A DNA stretch of 64,000 nt from JAUCQB01 sp964586235 (lineage in GTDB: Bacteria; Planctomycetota; Phycisphaerae; UBA1845; PWPN01): contig CAZPIO010000002.1 in assembly GCA_964586235.1 (NCBI GenBank), positions 1 to 64,000 of the forward strand, read 5' to 3'. Numbering within the stretch: position 1 is the first letter of the stretch; each line of letters starts with the position of its first letter. A program made the position numbers and the translations under genes. The notes below the pieces were generated by a model that searched no databases, was not told the origin of the DNA, and saw only the letters and a list, made by a program, of their open reading frames with translations. Shown piece by piece: positions 8,648-16,890 of the stretch.

Positions 8648-9658
8648 ATGAGAGTTATTATGTTCAAGGTCAGGATCACGGACTATCTCGCGCCGCCGGT
8701 CAGGATCGAAGAGGAAGCCCTGGCGGGGTTGGCTACAGTAGAATGCCTCCTTTCACTGGGTCCGGACGATCTCGTCGGGCGGATCGACGATTCCGACGCG
8801 GTGATCATCTACCATCAGACCTCGCTGCCCCGGCGGGTGATCGAGGCGCTGGATCACTGCAGGGTGATTGTCCGCGCGGGGGTCGGATTTGACGCCGTGG
8901 ACATCGAGGCGGCCGGGGAGAAGGGCATCGTGGTGTGCAACGTGCCCGATTACGGAGTCGACGAGGTGGCCGATCATGCGATCGCCCTGATGATGGCGTG
9001 CAATCGCGGGCTGATTCTCGCGGATCGGCGGCTTCGGCCGCGGCTGAATCCGTGGGACTACCATTCGGTCGAGCCTGTCTTTCGGCTCAGCGGGGCGACG
9101 ATGGGCATCGTAGGGTTGGGACGGATCGGCACGGCGACGGCGTTGCGGGCCAAGGCGCTGAAGATGCGGGTACTGGCCTGCGACCCGTACATCCGGCCGG
9201 GGATCGACAAGGCGGTCGGTGTCGAGCGCGTCGATCTGGACACTCTGCTTGCGGCCAGCGACGTGGTGTCTTTGCACGTGCCGCTGAACGACGAGACGAG
9301 GCACATGATCGACGGGGCGGCGCTGCGGAAGATGAAAACGAGCGCCATTCTGATCAACACCGCGCGGGGAGAAGTGGTCAACGTGGATGATCTGGCGGAT
9401 GCGCTGGAGTCGCAGTTGATTGCGGCGGCCGGGATCGACGTCCTGCCCACGGAGCCGCCGAGAGAGGACCTGCGGCTGATCCAGTTGTGGCGGCGTACCG
9501 AGGAGCCGCTGGTCAACCTGGTGCTGACGGCCCACAGCGCGTTCTATTCCGAGTCGGCGTTCGTGGAGGTACGCACCAAGGCCGCACAGGAGGTCGCCCG
9601 CGTGCTTCGTGGAGGCCGTCCGCTCAACTGCGTCAACGCTGAGTACCTGAAGGCCTGA
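8648..9658 (+). CDS. D-isomer-specific 2-hydroxyacid dehydrogenase (CtBP/SerA-like)
   Basis: A 336-residue NAD-dependent dehydrogenase. The NAD motif is GIVGLGRIGTATA, and the catalytic Arg-Glu-His set is represented by INTARGEVV, DVLPTEPP and LVLTAHSAFYS. Overall layout is closest to C-terminal-binding-protein-like dehydrogenases rather than classic SerA, since there is no ACT domain. The ATG abuts the stop of the preceding alcohol dehydrogenase with no spacer; an alternative start at 8660 (MFKVRITDYL) gives a more typical family N-terminus and has GAGAG upstream. The pair suggests stepwise oxidation and reduction of a sugar-derived hydroxyacid, which is an inference. Confidence 0.9.
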   Translation: MRVIMFKVRITDYLAPPVRIEEEALAGLATVECLLSLGPDDLVGRIDDSDAVIIYHQTSLPRRVIEALDHCRVIVRAGVGFDAVDIEAAGEKGIVVCNVPDYGVDEVADHAIALMMACNRGLILADRRLRPRLNPWDYHSVEPVFRLSGATMGIVGLGRIGTATALRAKALKMRVLACDPYIRPGIDKAVGVERVDLDTLLAASDVVSLHVPLNDETRHMIDGAALRKMKTSAILINTARGEVVNVDDLADALESQLIAAAGIDVLPTEPPREDLRLIQLWRRTEEPLVNLVLTAHSAFYSESAFVEVRTKAAQEVARVLRGGRPLNCVNAEYLKA

Positions 9659-10474
9659 GTGTTGATTGCTGGCGGCCTGTGCAGACGAGCGACAGCCCAG
9701 ATTGCCCAGAGTGCCCAAGTTTGGCTTCGTTTGGCGCAGCGGGGCCGCGTAGGGTGGAGGGTGGGGAGAGGAGACGCGGGGACGCGGTGACGGGGAAAGG
9801 CGCGACAGAAGTTCTCCAGATTAACGATGGGTTCGTTTCGCAGGGCGTGTTCTCGGCCATCAGCGCGCGGCGTTCAGCCAGATGACGGTGGTGGGTTTGT
9901 TTCGGTTGTCAAAGATCGCGGGGGCGCGGGCCGCCGGTGGCCGTCGGCTTGGCCTGGGGCTTCGCCGGGCCTGGGCAGAGTATCTCCGCTGGTCCCGTTG
10001 CCGGCATAACACGGCAGCCCGCTCGGCAGAAGGCGGCCGCAGCGGAACGGGTGGTGAGCGGGAAGGACGAAGACCGAATGTCGAAGCTCCGCTCGCCACG
10101 GTGGGCAGGCTCGGCACGGCGAGCAGGCTCACCACGGTGGGCGGATCTGACCTTCGGCCGACTCTTAGCATTTGGCCGTAGGCGGGTGGAGAGGGGTGTC
10201 CACAGATTACGCAGATTTCGCAGATTCTCAGCAAAGGAAGAAGGAAGCTGTTGGCTCTTGGCTCGCCGTGGCGGGCTGAGGGCTGAGAGCTTTGACCGAC
10301 CGCGGAGTGCCCGAGGACGCTGAGGAACACGCGGAGACGGCGGAGCCCGAAGGGCTACCTACGCAACGCATCGGATGGTAGATGCTACTATTAGCCAGCA
10401 TCGGAAAATTAGCTACGTCCCCGTTTCGATACTCCGTTTCGATACGATATGGGACAGTCGGCTGCAACCGCTAT
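9659..10474. other. Gene-free region with short degenerate repeats
   Basis: More than 800 bases without a credible gene; the short frames are biased and unlike any family. It contains repeat-like text: CACAGATTACGCAGATTTCG around 10200-10226, a CGCTGAGGAACACGCGGAGA block near 10318, several variants of CCACGGTGGGC around 10093-10143, and a 13-base tandem (CCGTTTCGATACT, then CCGTTTCGATAC) at 10421-10445. These resemble dispersed intergenic elements rather than coding sequence. Confidence 0.6.
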
Positions 10475-11254
10475 TCAGGCACCCGACACCGCCTCAGTAC
10501 CCCGAGCGGGTGGACATCTGAATACGTAGATCGCCCAGCCCAAGGTGTCTCTACCCCACCTCAAATAGATCGATTTCTCCTTGGCCACGCGCTCAAGCAG
10601 TTCTGGAAGATCAGCGTCATCTCGGTGGGTGCGCGCGTAGTCCGCCATCGCATACCACTGAAGACCTTCGTATCGGTCCCAGTCGTCCTTGCTGCTCACC
10701 AGCGTGTGCACGAGGTCGAGCCCTCGCTGCTGGCCTGCTTCAACGTTTTCCGCGTGGCTTCCGAAGGCATCTCTTGTCAGCCCGAACGCCTGCAAGTACT
10801 CGTCCGACGGCTCCCGCAACCAGTACGGCTCGCCCACGATCACCCAGCCGTCGGGCTCGGCCATGCCGACCAGCGCGTCCAGAGTTTTCGCGTGCCCGCC
10901 GAAAACCCAGCTCGCCCCAATGCACGAAGCGAGAGTGAGGCTGTTTGGCTTGTCGGGTTTGAAATCAGCGCCATCCATTTGGGTGAAGGTGATTCCTGCC
11001 TGTGGCACACGCGCTCTGAGCCTTCGTTCTGCGTCGGCGATGAAGAAGGGCGAGAGGTCCACGCCTACGCCGCGCACTCCGTATGCCTCCGCCAGACGTA
11101 TCAGGAATTCGCCCTTCCCGCAGGCGATGTCAACCACACGTGCGGCTGTCGGAAGCTGCACCAGGTCCACCAGGCGTGCGAGCTTCTCCTCGCTCGTGGG
11201 ATTGCACACCACGTGCCTGCGATGAGTGATGTCGTAGAACTTCCACGTATCCAT
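10475..11254 (-). CDS. Class I SAM-dependent methyltransferase
   Basis: A 259-residue cytoplasmic protein. Motif I of the Rossmann methyltransferase fold is VVDIACGKGEFLIRLAE at about residues 40-56, followed by GVGVDLSPFFIADAERR (motif II), TQMDGADF (motif III) and LTLASCIGASWVFGG (motif IV/V region). The substrate is unknown; the C-terminal half is Trp/Tyr rich. It stands alone, flanked on both sides by repeat-bearing intergenic DNA. A plausible promoter lies upstream. Confidence 0.85.
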   Translation of the reverse strand: MDTWKFYDITHRRHVVCNPTSEEKLARLVDLVQLPTAARVVDIACGKGEFLIRLAEAYGVRGVGVDLSPFFIADAERRLRARVPQAGITFTQMDGADFKPDKPNSLTLASCIGASWVFGGHAKTLDALVGMAEPDGWVIVGEPYWLREPSDEYLQAFGLTRDAFGSHAENVEAGQQRGLDLVHTLVSSKDDWDRYEGLQWYAMADYARTHRDDADLPELLERVAKEKSIYLRWGRDTLGWAIYVFRCPPARGTEAVSGA

Positions 11255-11331
11255 GAATCGATCCCTCGGCTGCCTCGTGCATAGACCGGATAAGCGGACG
11301 CAGCTCTCTTCCTTAACTTCTATTATCCACT

Positions 11332-11360
11332 ATAGTACCCTTTCGCCCATGCCTCGACAA
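11332..11360 (-). promoter_or_regulatory. Possible promoter of the methyltransferase gene
   Basis: On the minus strand TTGTCG and TACTAT are spaced by 17 bases, about 78 bases before the start codon. Both boxes match 4 of 6 consensus bases, in an AT-richer patch than its surroundings. Confidence 0.4.
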
Positions 11361-11411
11361 GCCCGCGTCGCCCCCGGCGGTCTGGTGGGTCCGTGACCCT
11401 TCAGGCGGCCC

Positions 11412-11517
11412 ATTCAGAACCCCGAGCCTGGTCGACGTGGCGACCGCAAGCGAGGGGCCAAGCCGCAAGGCGGGCGCACCACACGGGGGCCGCTCCCTTA
11501 CAGTCGCGGTTCTGAAT
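11412..11517. repeat. Inverted-repeat-bounded intergenic element
   Basis: ATTCAGAACC at 11412-11421 and its exact reverse complement GGTTCTGAAT at 11508-11517 enclose 86 bases rich in purine-GC runs (GCAAGCGAGGGG, GGGGGCCGCTCCCTTA). The right part, CCGCTCCCTTACAGTCGCGG then TTCTGAAT, resembles a dispersed planctomycete intergenic element as I remember it; this is recall, not a search. Confidence 0.45.
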
Positions 11518-11552
11518 GCCATGGTCGGCGAGCGCGGGGGGATGCGGGGAGG

Positions 11553-13172
11553 TCAGTCCGCGCAGTTGGGGTCGGCCTGGGAGCCAAAGCCGCTGAAGCA
11601 GCGTTGGAGGAGGCCGAAGTCTTCGCTGTCGACGTCGCCGTCACGGTCGATGTCGGCGTCGGCGCAGCCGTCGGCCGGCGGGCCGGCGTTCGGGCCGGTT
11701 ACGCAGTCGAAGAGGTGCTGGAAATCGCTCTGCTCGACGTAGCGGTCGCGGTTGAAGTCGGCGGCGGCGTACGGGGAATCCACCACGTTCAACGAGACGG
11801 TCACCGTGGCGGTCGGCGGCGAGGCCGCGGGGGCAGTGATGGTGATCGTTGCCGAATACGAGTCGATTGCGAGATTGGCGGTCTGGTAGCTGATGGTCAT
11901 GGTGTCGTGCTCGCCGATGGATGAGCCGGCATCGGGACTGACGCTCAGCCAGCCGGCGTTGTCGGCGATGGTGTAGTTGAGAGTGTTGATGCCGCCGTTC
12001 CAGACCTCGAAGGTGTCGTTGGGGAGGTTGTCGCGTTCGTAGACCACCCGAGTGAAGGTGTCGGGCGAGCGCTGGATCACCGGTACGCCTTCCCGGATGC
12101 CCACCACGCCGGCCGGGTAACGCAGGTCAACCGTCTGCTGGAAGGCGGTGTAAAGATCGTTGGCGCTTCCCGGAGGCTCGCCGTTGTTCTTGTAGTATTC
12201 GATGGAATACGAGTTCCATCCTCCGCCGGCCTGCTGATCGGCGTCGTAGACAAACCAGCACAGGCAGCGGATGTTGTGATTGCCCGGCGTCTGGTTCCAC
12301 GCGTTGAGGTCCGCGAAGCAGTCACGGACAAACTGGGCCATGACGGCCTCCGTCGATACCTTGTTCCATTCGGTGATGTACACCGGCCGGCCTTGAAGGC
12401 CCTTGCCGTCGATCAGGTTGAGTTGAGACACGTAGCTGTTGTGGAAGTCGGTCAGCGCGCCGCCGTAGGCGTGCAATGCGATGCCGTCGATCTCGTCGAT
12501 CGGGATGTTGTCGATCACCTGTCCGAGCCACTGGTTGCCGTCCATCCAGCGCACACCGGCCGCGCCGCCCGGACTAGGAGCAGCGATGAGCACGATATGC
12601 GGCCCGCACGGACTGGGCTGGGCGGAATTGTGGATGGCGTTGCGGACGTTGCGGTAGATGACGGCATAATCCGCAGGCGGGATCTGCTCATTGGGCCATG
12701 GCTTGCCCTCGAGGGTGACGTTCGGCTCGTTGCCGATGATCCAGATGTGGCTGCCGTGCCTGAGCGTGTTGACCGCGGCGACGACGCTGTTCGGCCAACC
12801 GGCGTAGTTCGGGTTGGTCGGCGCAGGAACCGTCTCGCCCCAGTTGTAGTCGATGCGGGTGATGATGGTGACGTTTTTGTTGGCGTAGAGGTCCTGATGG
12901 AGCCCGGTGAAGTACGCGGGCTGCCACCATGAATCCGAATGGGTCAGGACGGTTTCGACGCTCCATCCGCCGTAGGTCGGGCAGTCGAGCATGGTCGCCG
13001 GCGCGGTGTCGATGGGCTGGCCCTGCGTGTGGCCCCACCAGTGGATGCCGTAGAGATAATCGGAGTCGGCGGCCAGGGACGGGCTCGCGCACAGGGCCAG
13101 GAGCGCCGCCGCGGAGAGCAACAGGCGCGGCATGAGACCTGAACGTCGGATGTCAATCGGGCACTGAGCCAT
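11553..13172 (-). CDS. Secreted glycoside-hydrolase-like protein with BACON and dockerin-like domains
   Basis: A 539-residue exported protein. The ATG at 13172 was chosen because GGAGGAACT precedes it; a later Met gives the same signal peptide (LLLSAAALLALCASPSLA). The N-terminal two-thirds look like a TIM-barrel glycoside hydrolase of clan GH-A type: IWIIGNEPN and VYITEWNK are the usual positions of the acid/base and nucleophile Glu. A BACON-like beta-sandwich follows (about residues 385-470, NYTIADNAGWLSVSP). The C-terminus has two EF-hand loops (DFNRDRYVEQSDF, DIDRDGDVDSEDF) with paired cysteines, ending ADPNCAD, a dockerin-like tail. It probably acts on polysaccharide outside the cell. 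The GH family was not assigned. Confidence 0.82.
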   Translation of the reverse strand: MAQCPIDIRRSGLMPRLLLSAAALLALCASPSLAADSDYLYGIHWWGHTQGQPIDTAPATMLDCPTYGGWSVETVLTHSDSWWQPAYFTGLHQDLYANKNVTIITRIDYNWGETVPAPTNPNYAGWPNSVVAAVNTLRHGSHIWIIGNEPNVTLEGKPWPNEQIPPADYAVIYRNVRNAIHNSAQPSPCGPHIVLIAAPSPGGAAGVRWMDGNQWLGQVIDNIPIDEIDGIALHAYGGALTDFHNSYVSQLNLIDGKGLQGRPVYITEWNKVSTEAVMAQFVRDCFADLNAWNQTPGNHNIRCLCWFVYDADQQAGGGWNSYSIEYYKNNGEPPGSANDLYTAFQQTVDLRYPAGVVGIREGVPVIQRSPDTFTRVVYERDNLPNDTFEVWNGGINTLNYTIADNAGWLSVSPDAGSSIGEHDTMTISYQTANLAIDSYSATITITAPAASPPTATVTVSLNVVDSPYAAADFNRDRYVEQSDFQHLFDCVTGPNAGPPADGCADADIDRDGDVDSEDFGLLQRCFSGFGSQADPNCAD

Positions 13173-13401
13173 AGTTCCTCCGCGATTGCGCCCGAGCGGG
13201 CGACCGATCCATTGTACTAGGTCCGACGGGGGTTTCTCCAGATGCTGCCGAAAAAACGGCCCGAATGAGCGGCCGGAAGCCGATGGCCAGTTGACGGATT
13301 TCAGCGGTGCAGGAGGGTGGGAGCACGGCTCGCGGAGTTCGCTGCTGCCCACGGGATCTCAGCCGTCCCTACGGGACTATGTGAGACGAGGGCCTCGGTT
13401 T

Positions 13402-13447
13402 CCCAGCGATGAATCGCTGGGCTATTGTCAAATGTCCCTTCGGGACA
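13402..13447. repeat. Two adjacent perfect hairpins
   Basis: CCCAGCGAT-GA-ATCGCTGGG (9-base arms) is followed 11 bases later by TGTCCC-TTC-GGGACA (6-base arms). The pair resembles a dispersed hairpin element I recall from other planctomycete-type genomes. No T tract follows, so it is not a typical terminator. Confidence 0.6.
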
Positions 13448-13551
13448 AGGACTTCGCGAGAGTCGGATCGCGGCAATTGGGACAGCAGGTTCGCTCAGAC
13501 TTGGGTAGCGGCAGGGTCGCAGAGCAACGGCACACGCGGCATGTGTCCGGA

Positions 13552-13626
13552 ATCGCGAGCCCAGGTTCAAGAAAAACCTGGGCCACAGAGCCTGGGAGCA
13601 CTGCTCGCAGAGCAGTGGCACACGGG
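13552..13626 (+). repeat. 75-base dispersed repeat, copy 1
   Basis: Begins ATCGCGAGCCCAG, carries GAAAAACCTGGG, and ends with the hairpin CACTGCTCGCAGAGCAGTG followed by GCACACGGG. It is the same length as, and highly similar to, the copy at 15072-15146; the middle is the variable part. Confidence 0.8.
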
Positions 13627-13664
13627 GAGCTCGATCGACAGGCGGCCCCTCTCTATCCCCCCTG

Positions 13665-15002
13665 CTAAGGGGGTAAGGGAATAGGGGCTGGGCGGGTCTG
13701 GGCTTGTTCGACCAGTTCGCGGACGGCGTGCAGGGCTTCGGGATATTTCTTGAACGATTCCCAGTTGTAGACGCAGATGAACCGGCAGCTCTTGAATCGC
13801 AGGCCGGCCTCGAATCGCTTGCGCCACTGCTCGGATGTTTCGGCGCCGCGCCACCATTCCGAGGCCGCCCATTGCGTTCGGCCGGCCGCGTCGAGGTCAG
13901 CAGAGAGCGAACCGCACTCAGCCGGATCATGACTGTAGAAACTCCAGCCGGGGATGGAGTAGTCGTTCATCGCGGGTTTGAACGAGAGATGCTTGTCCCA
14001 CGGTTCGTACGTGCAGCCCTGGTGAGTGAACACCAGGTGTCTGGGGATGCCCCGTTTGACTGCCGCCTGGCTGAGCCGTTCGAGATAGCGGTGGACGACC
14101 TTCTCGAAATCCTCGATCGTCGGCGTGCCGGAGGTCCGGATCCTTTCGGTGCTGATGGCAGCGTACCCGAGTGTCGGCCGGCCGGACTTCCAGCCCATGG
14201 CCCGCTCATGATCGGTGGGGTCTTTGGCCGCGTCCTTCGGCGACTGTTCGAAGATGCGGTTGCCGTCCGGATAGTAATAGGCGTTGACGTTGATCGAGGC
14301 CTCCCAGCCGACCTTGAGGCCGCCGAAGAGGTATTTGCGGTCCTTCGGCAGCTCGCGGTACCAGCGGGCGATCAGCGGCACGAGCAGGTCGTAGGCCTTC
14401 CAGTGCTCGGCGAGGAATCGCGGCGAAGCGAGGTTTGGGGCGGGCCGGACTCGGACCTGATGGCCCCAGTTGCGCCAGCCGATCCTAACGGCGTGCCAGG
14501 GGCCCCAGTCGGTCCATTCGACGTTGGCGCGGTTGGCGGGGTTGAACCCGGGCAGGTTCGGGTCCCACCAGTTCCACAGATCGGAGCGGGACTCCCACCA
14601 GTTCTGGCCGTCGAGGGTGATCAGCACGGGCACGTCGGCCGAGCGGGCGGAATTCAGCAGCCGCGTGATGCACTGGGCCAATTGGCTGGGCGGATATTCA
14701 AGTATGGAGAAGGGGTAACTCACGCCGACCCGGAGATGGTCGTTGCCGCGCGTGCCGATGAGTCTGGCGATTTCCTCGCAGGAGGCCGGTGTGAAGGTGT
14801 TCGGGTCCTTCTCGGTCCACCGCATGGCGTCGGGATGCGTCGGGGACTTGTTGAAGAAGATGTACTGCGGCAGTTCACCCCTTGCGACCGGGTTGAGCGG
14901 TTCGCGGCCGAGTTTCATGTCAGCCGCACCGGCGTTGATCACGGGGGCGAAGAGAACAACGACCGCCAGGCAGACGATCCGGCACCAAGTGTGCACACGC
15001 AT
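13665..15002 (-). CDS. Secreted protein of unknown family, possibly hydrolase
   Basis: A 445-residue exported protein. The ATG at 15002 begins a signal peptide (CLAVVVLFAPVINAGAA); the longer open frame upstream only translates the 75-base repeat, so it was rejected. The ribosome site is weak. The mature part is Trp/Tyr-rich (GQNWWESRSDLWNWW) with LRVGVSYPFSILEYPP early, HLVFTHQGC in the middle and QWAASEWWRG near the end, consistent with a TIM-barrel carbohydrate-active enzyme, but I do not recognise a family or a certain catalytic pair. It is flanked on both sides by copies of the same 75-base repeat. Confidence 0.68.
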   Translation of the reverse strand: MRVHTWCRIVCLAVVVLFAPVINAGAADMKLGREPLNPVARGELPQYIFFNKSPTHPDAMRWTEKDPNTFTPASCEEIARLIGTRGNDHLRVGVSYPFSILEYPPSQLAQCITRLLNSARSADVPVLITLDGQNWWESRSDLWNWWDPNLPGFNPANRANVEWTDWGPWHAVRIGWRNWGHQVRVRPAPNLASPRFLAEHWKAYDLLVPLIARWYRELPKDRKYLFGGLKVGWEASINVNAYYYPDGNRIFEQSPKDAAKDPTDHERAMGWKSGRPTLGYAAISTERIRTSGTPTIEDFEKVVHRYLERLSQAAVKRGIPRHLVFTHQGCTYEPWDKHLSFKPAMNDYSIPGWSFYSHDPAECGSLSADLDAAGRTQWAASEWWRGAETSEQWRKRFEAGLRFKSCRFICVYNWESFKKYPEALHAVRELVEQAQTRPAPIPLPP

Positions 15003-15071
15003 CACGGGGACCCCAATGCAACAAACGCAACTGCGGGGCATTGTAATCGACCTGACCGCGGGTGGAAGGTG

Positions 15072-15146
15072 ATCGCGAGCCCAGATCCAGGAAAAACCTG
15101 GGGCAATCGTTCCCAACGCACTGCTCGCAGAGCAGTGGCACACGGG
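15072..15146 (+). repeat. 75-base dispersed repeat, copy 2
   Basis: Same orientation and length as copy 1, with the identical 28-base end CACTGCTCGCAGAGCAGTG plus GCACACGGG. A shorter relative (CACTGCTCAATAGAGCAGTG then GCACAC) lies at 23160-23185. Confidence 0.8.
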
Positions 15147-15166
15147 CGGGGGGCGCTTAGGCGGGA

Positions 15167-16579
15167 CTATACGGGGCCGTCGTGATGGAGCATTTCGGTG
15201 GCTATCTCGCACCTGCGAGCCTCCTTGGCAGCGTAGAGTGCCACGTCCGCTTCATGGATCAAGGCTTCGGCGGAGGGGGCTCGCGTTGTCCGCAGGCTGG
15301 CCACGCCGATGCTCGCGTCGGCGGGCACGTCCGGGAATCTGCGAAGGACTTCTTCTCTGAAGCGTTCGGTGATCCGCTCGACCAGGACAGCGGCCGAGGC
15401 CGCCGAAGTCTGGGGGAGCAGGACGATGAACTCATCACCGCCGAATCGGGCGGCCACATCAGAGCCGCGCAGCTCGCCCGCGATCACGTGGGCCATGCTG
15501 GCCAGGACCTCGTCGCCGGTGCGGTGGCCGAAGCGGTCGTTTGTTTCCTTGAAGCGGTCCAGGTCGAGCATGAGGCAGGTGAGATCGGCGTCGTATCGCT
15601 CGGCGGCGGCGAACTCGTGGGCGATCACCTCGCCGAAATGTCGCCGGTTGTAAAGGCCGGTGAGCGGATCGCGGGCGGCCAGTTCCTCCAGTTCGCGGGT
15701 CCGCTGCTGGACACGGTCTTCGAGCTCGGCATTCAGCTCGAGCAGTTCCATGCGCGACTCGGTCAGACGATCGGCCATGGTGTTGAACGACTGGGCCAGG
15801 TTGCCGATTTCGTCGTCGGAGTGGATGTGGGCCCGGGCATCGGTCGATCCGCGCGAGATGGCGCAGGCGGTCCGGGCCAGCTCCCTGAGGGGGGCAATGA
15901 CCCGGCGGCTCAAGAACACACTGCAGGGAATGGCCAGCAGCAGCAGGGCCAGGGCGATGTGCCGGATGCGGGCTCCGACGTGCTCGATTCGCTGGATGGT
16001 TGCGGTCACGTCGATGGCCAGGTGCAGGTAGCCCACGATCGGTCTGGCGGACGTGCCGCTGGGCCGGATAGTGGCGGAGGCGAACACCGGCACGCTGACC
16101 TGGGCACAGGCCATTTTCGGGTCGTCGGTATAGACCATCTCCGGCACGTTGGTTGATTTGAGATTGAATGACTCGCCGTCTGGGGACAGGACGGACCGCG
16201 CGAGGCCGGCTCTGGACTCGCCGGAGACAATCACCTGGCCGCCGGCATCCGCAAACACGACAAACGCCACGGCGTCGGTCTTGATCAAGTCCTGGACGGT
16301 TCGGCCCAGGGACTCGCGGTCGCGGGCCCCGACGGCGTCGGCGGTGCTGATGGCCAGCGATTGGGCCCATTCGCGGGTGCGGCCGTATTCGTTGTCGTAC
16401 AAGACCTGGTTGGTGACCCGGGTGGTGAGGGTCGAGCTGACACCGGTCACAAGCACCAACAGGAGGACGATCAGCAGAAAAGCCTTGAATCGCAGGCTGC
16501 GGGCCGCAAGACGCCACCTGGGGGTCGGACCCGAAGCTTCTGTCCCGGCGTCATTTAGGTTCAAGAAAGGTTCGGCCAT
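15167..16579 (-). CDS. Membrane diguanylate cyclase (sensor-HAMP-GGDEF)
   Basis: A 470-residue c-di-GMP synthase. Helix 1 spans about residues 31-51, an extracytoplasmic sensor region about 52-205, helix 2 about 207-224, HAMP to about 280, a coiled coil (ELNAELEDRVQQRTRELEEL) and a GGDEF domain from about 300. The active-site motif FGGDEF is intact at 379-384, and an RxxD inhibitory site (RGSD, 371-374) sits five residues before it, so it should be active and feedback-inhibited. There is no EAL domain. GAGG lies just before the ATG. It is downstream of the alpha-galactosidase-like gene on the same strand, but 311 bases separate them. Confidence 0.93.
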   Translation of the reverse strand: MAEPFLNLNDAGTEASGPTPRWRLAARSLRFKAFLLIVLLLVLVTGVSSTLTTRVTNQVLYDNEYGRTREWAQSLAISTADAVGARDRESLGRTVQDLIKTDAVAFVVFADAGGQVIVSGESRAGLARSVLSPDGESFNLKSTNVPEMVYTDDPKMACAQVSVPVFASATIRPSGTSARPIVGYLHLAIDVTATIQRIEHVGARIRHIALALLLLAIPCSVFLSRRVIAPLRELARTACAISRGSTDARAHIHSDDEIGNLAQSFNTMADRLTESRMELLELNAELEDRVQQRTRELEELAARDPLTGLYNRRHFGEVIAHEFAAAERYDADLTCLMLDLDRFKETNDRFGHRTGDEVLASMAHVIAGELRGSDVAARFGGDEFIVLLPQTSAASAAVLVERITERFREEVLRRFPDVPADASIGVASLRTTRAPSAEALIHEADVALYAAKEARRCEIATEMLHHDGPV

Positions 16580-16890
16580 CTACCGCCTCGGGCTGCATGT
16601 CCCCTCCCTTGCCAGGAACGTACGATTCGTTGGCCGGCGTGGGCAAATACCTCTCGCGTTCAATCTCACTTGAACCCCCGGCTCTGAATTCACCGCGAGG
16701 CTCCAGTGAGATATCGGGTCTTCGGAAGGGTGTCTGAATATTGGGGTGCTTGGGTGCGGCGAGATCGGCGGCCCGCGGACCTGGCCCTGCCGTCAGGTAA
16801 GGACGCCAGCAATCGGCGGCCGGAACGTCCGAGAAAACACGCGTCGACGCTGCCAGGGATAGCGCCTGCCTTTCAGGAGGCCCTTGTCGG
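16580..16890. other. Intergenic region, nothing recognised
   Basis: About 310 bases between two minus-strand genes. No coding frame, repeat or clear terminator was recognised. Confidence 0.5.

Larger units (their letters stand above)
13173..13664. other. Intergenic cluster of palindromic elements
   Basis: No gene seen. The interval is dense in short palindromes and includes the two hairpins and the first copy of the 75-base repeat listed separately. A partial relative of the 75-base element (GCAGAGCAACGGCACACGCGG) is near 13519. Confidence 0.6.

Noticed and set aside
9860..10330. 156-residue minus frame with RICEICVICG
   Set aside because: Translation of ACGCAGATT-type intergenic repeats; no start signal or domain.
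13402..13447. Rho-independent terminator
   Set aside because: Hairpins are good but no T tract follows on either strand.
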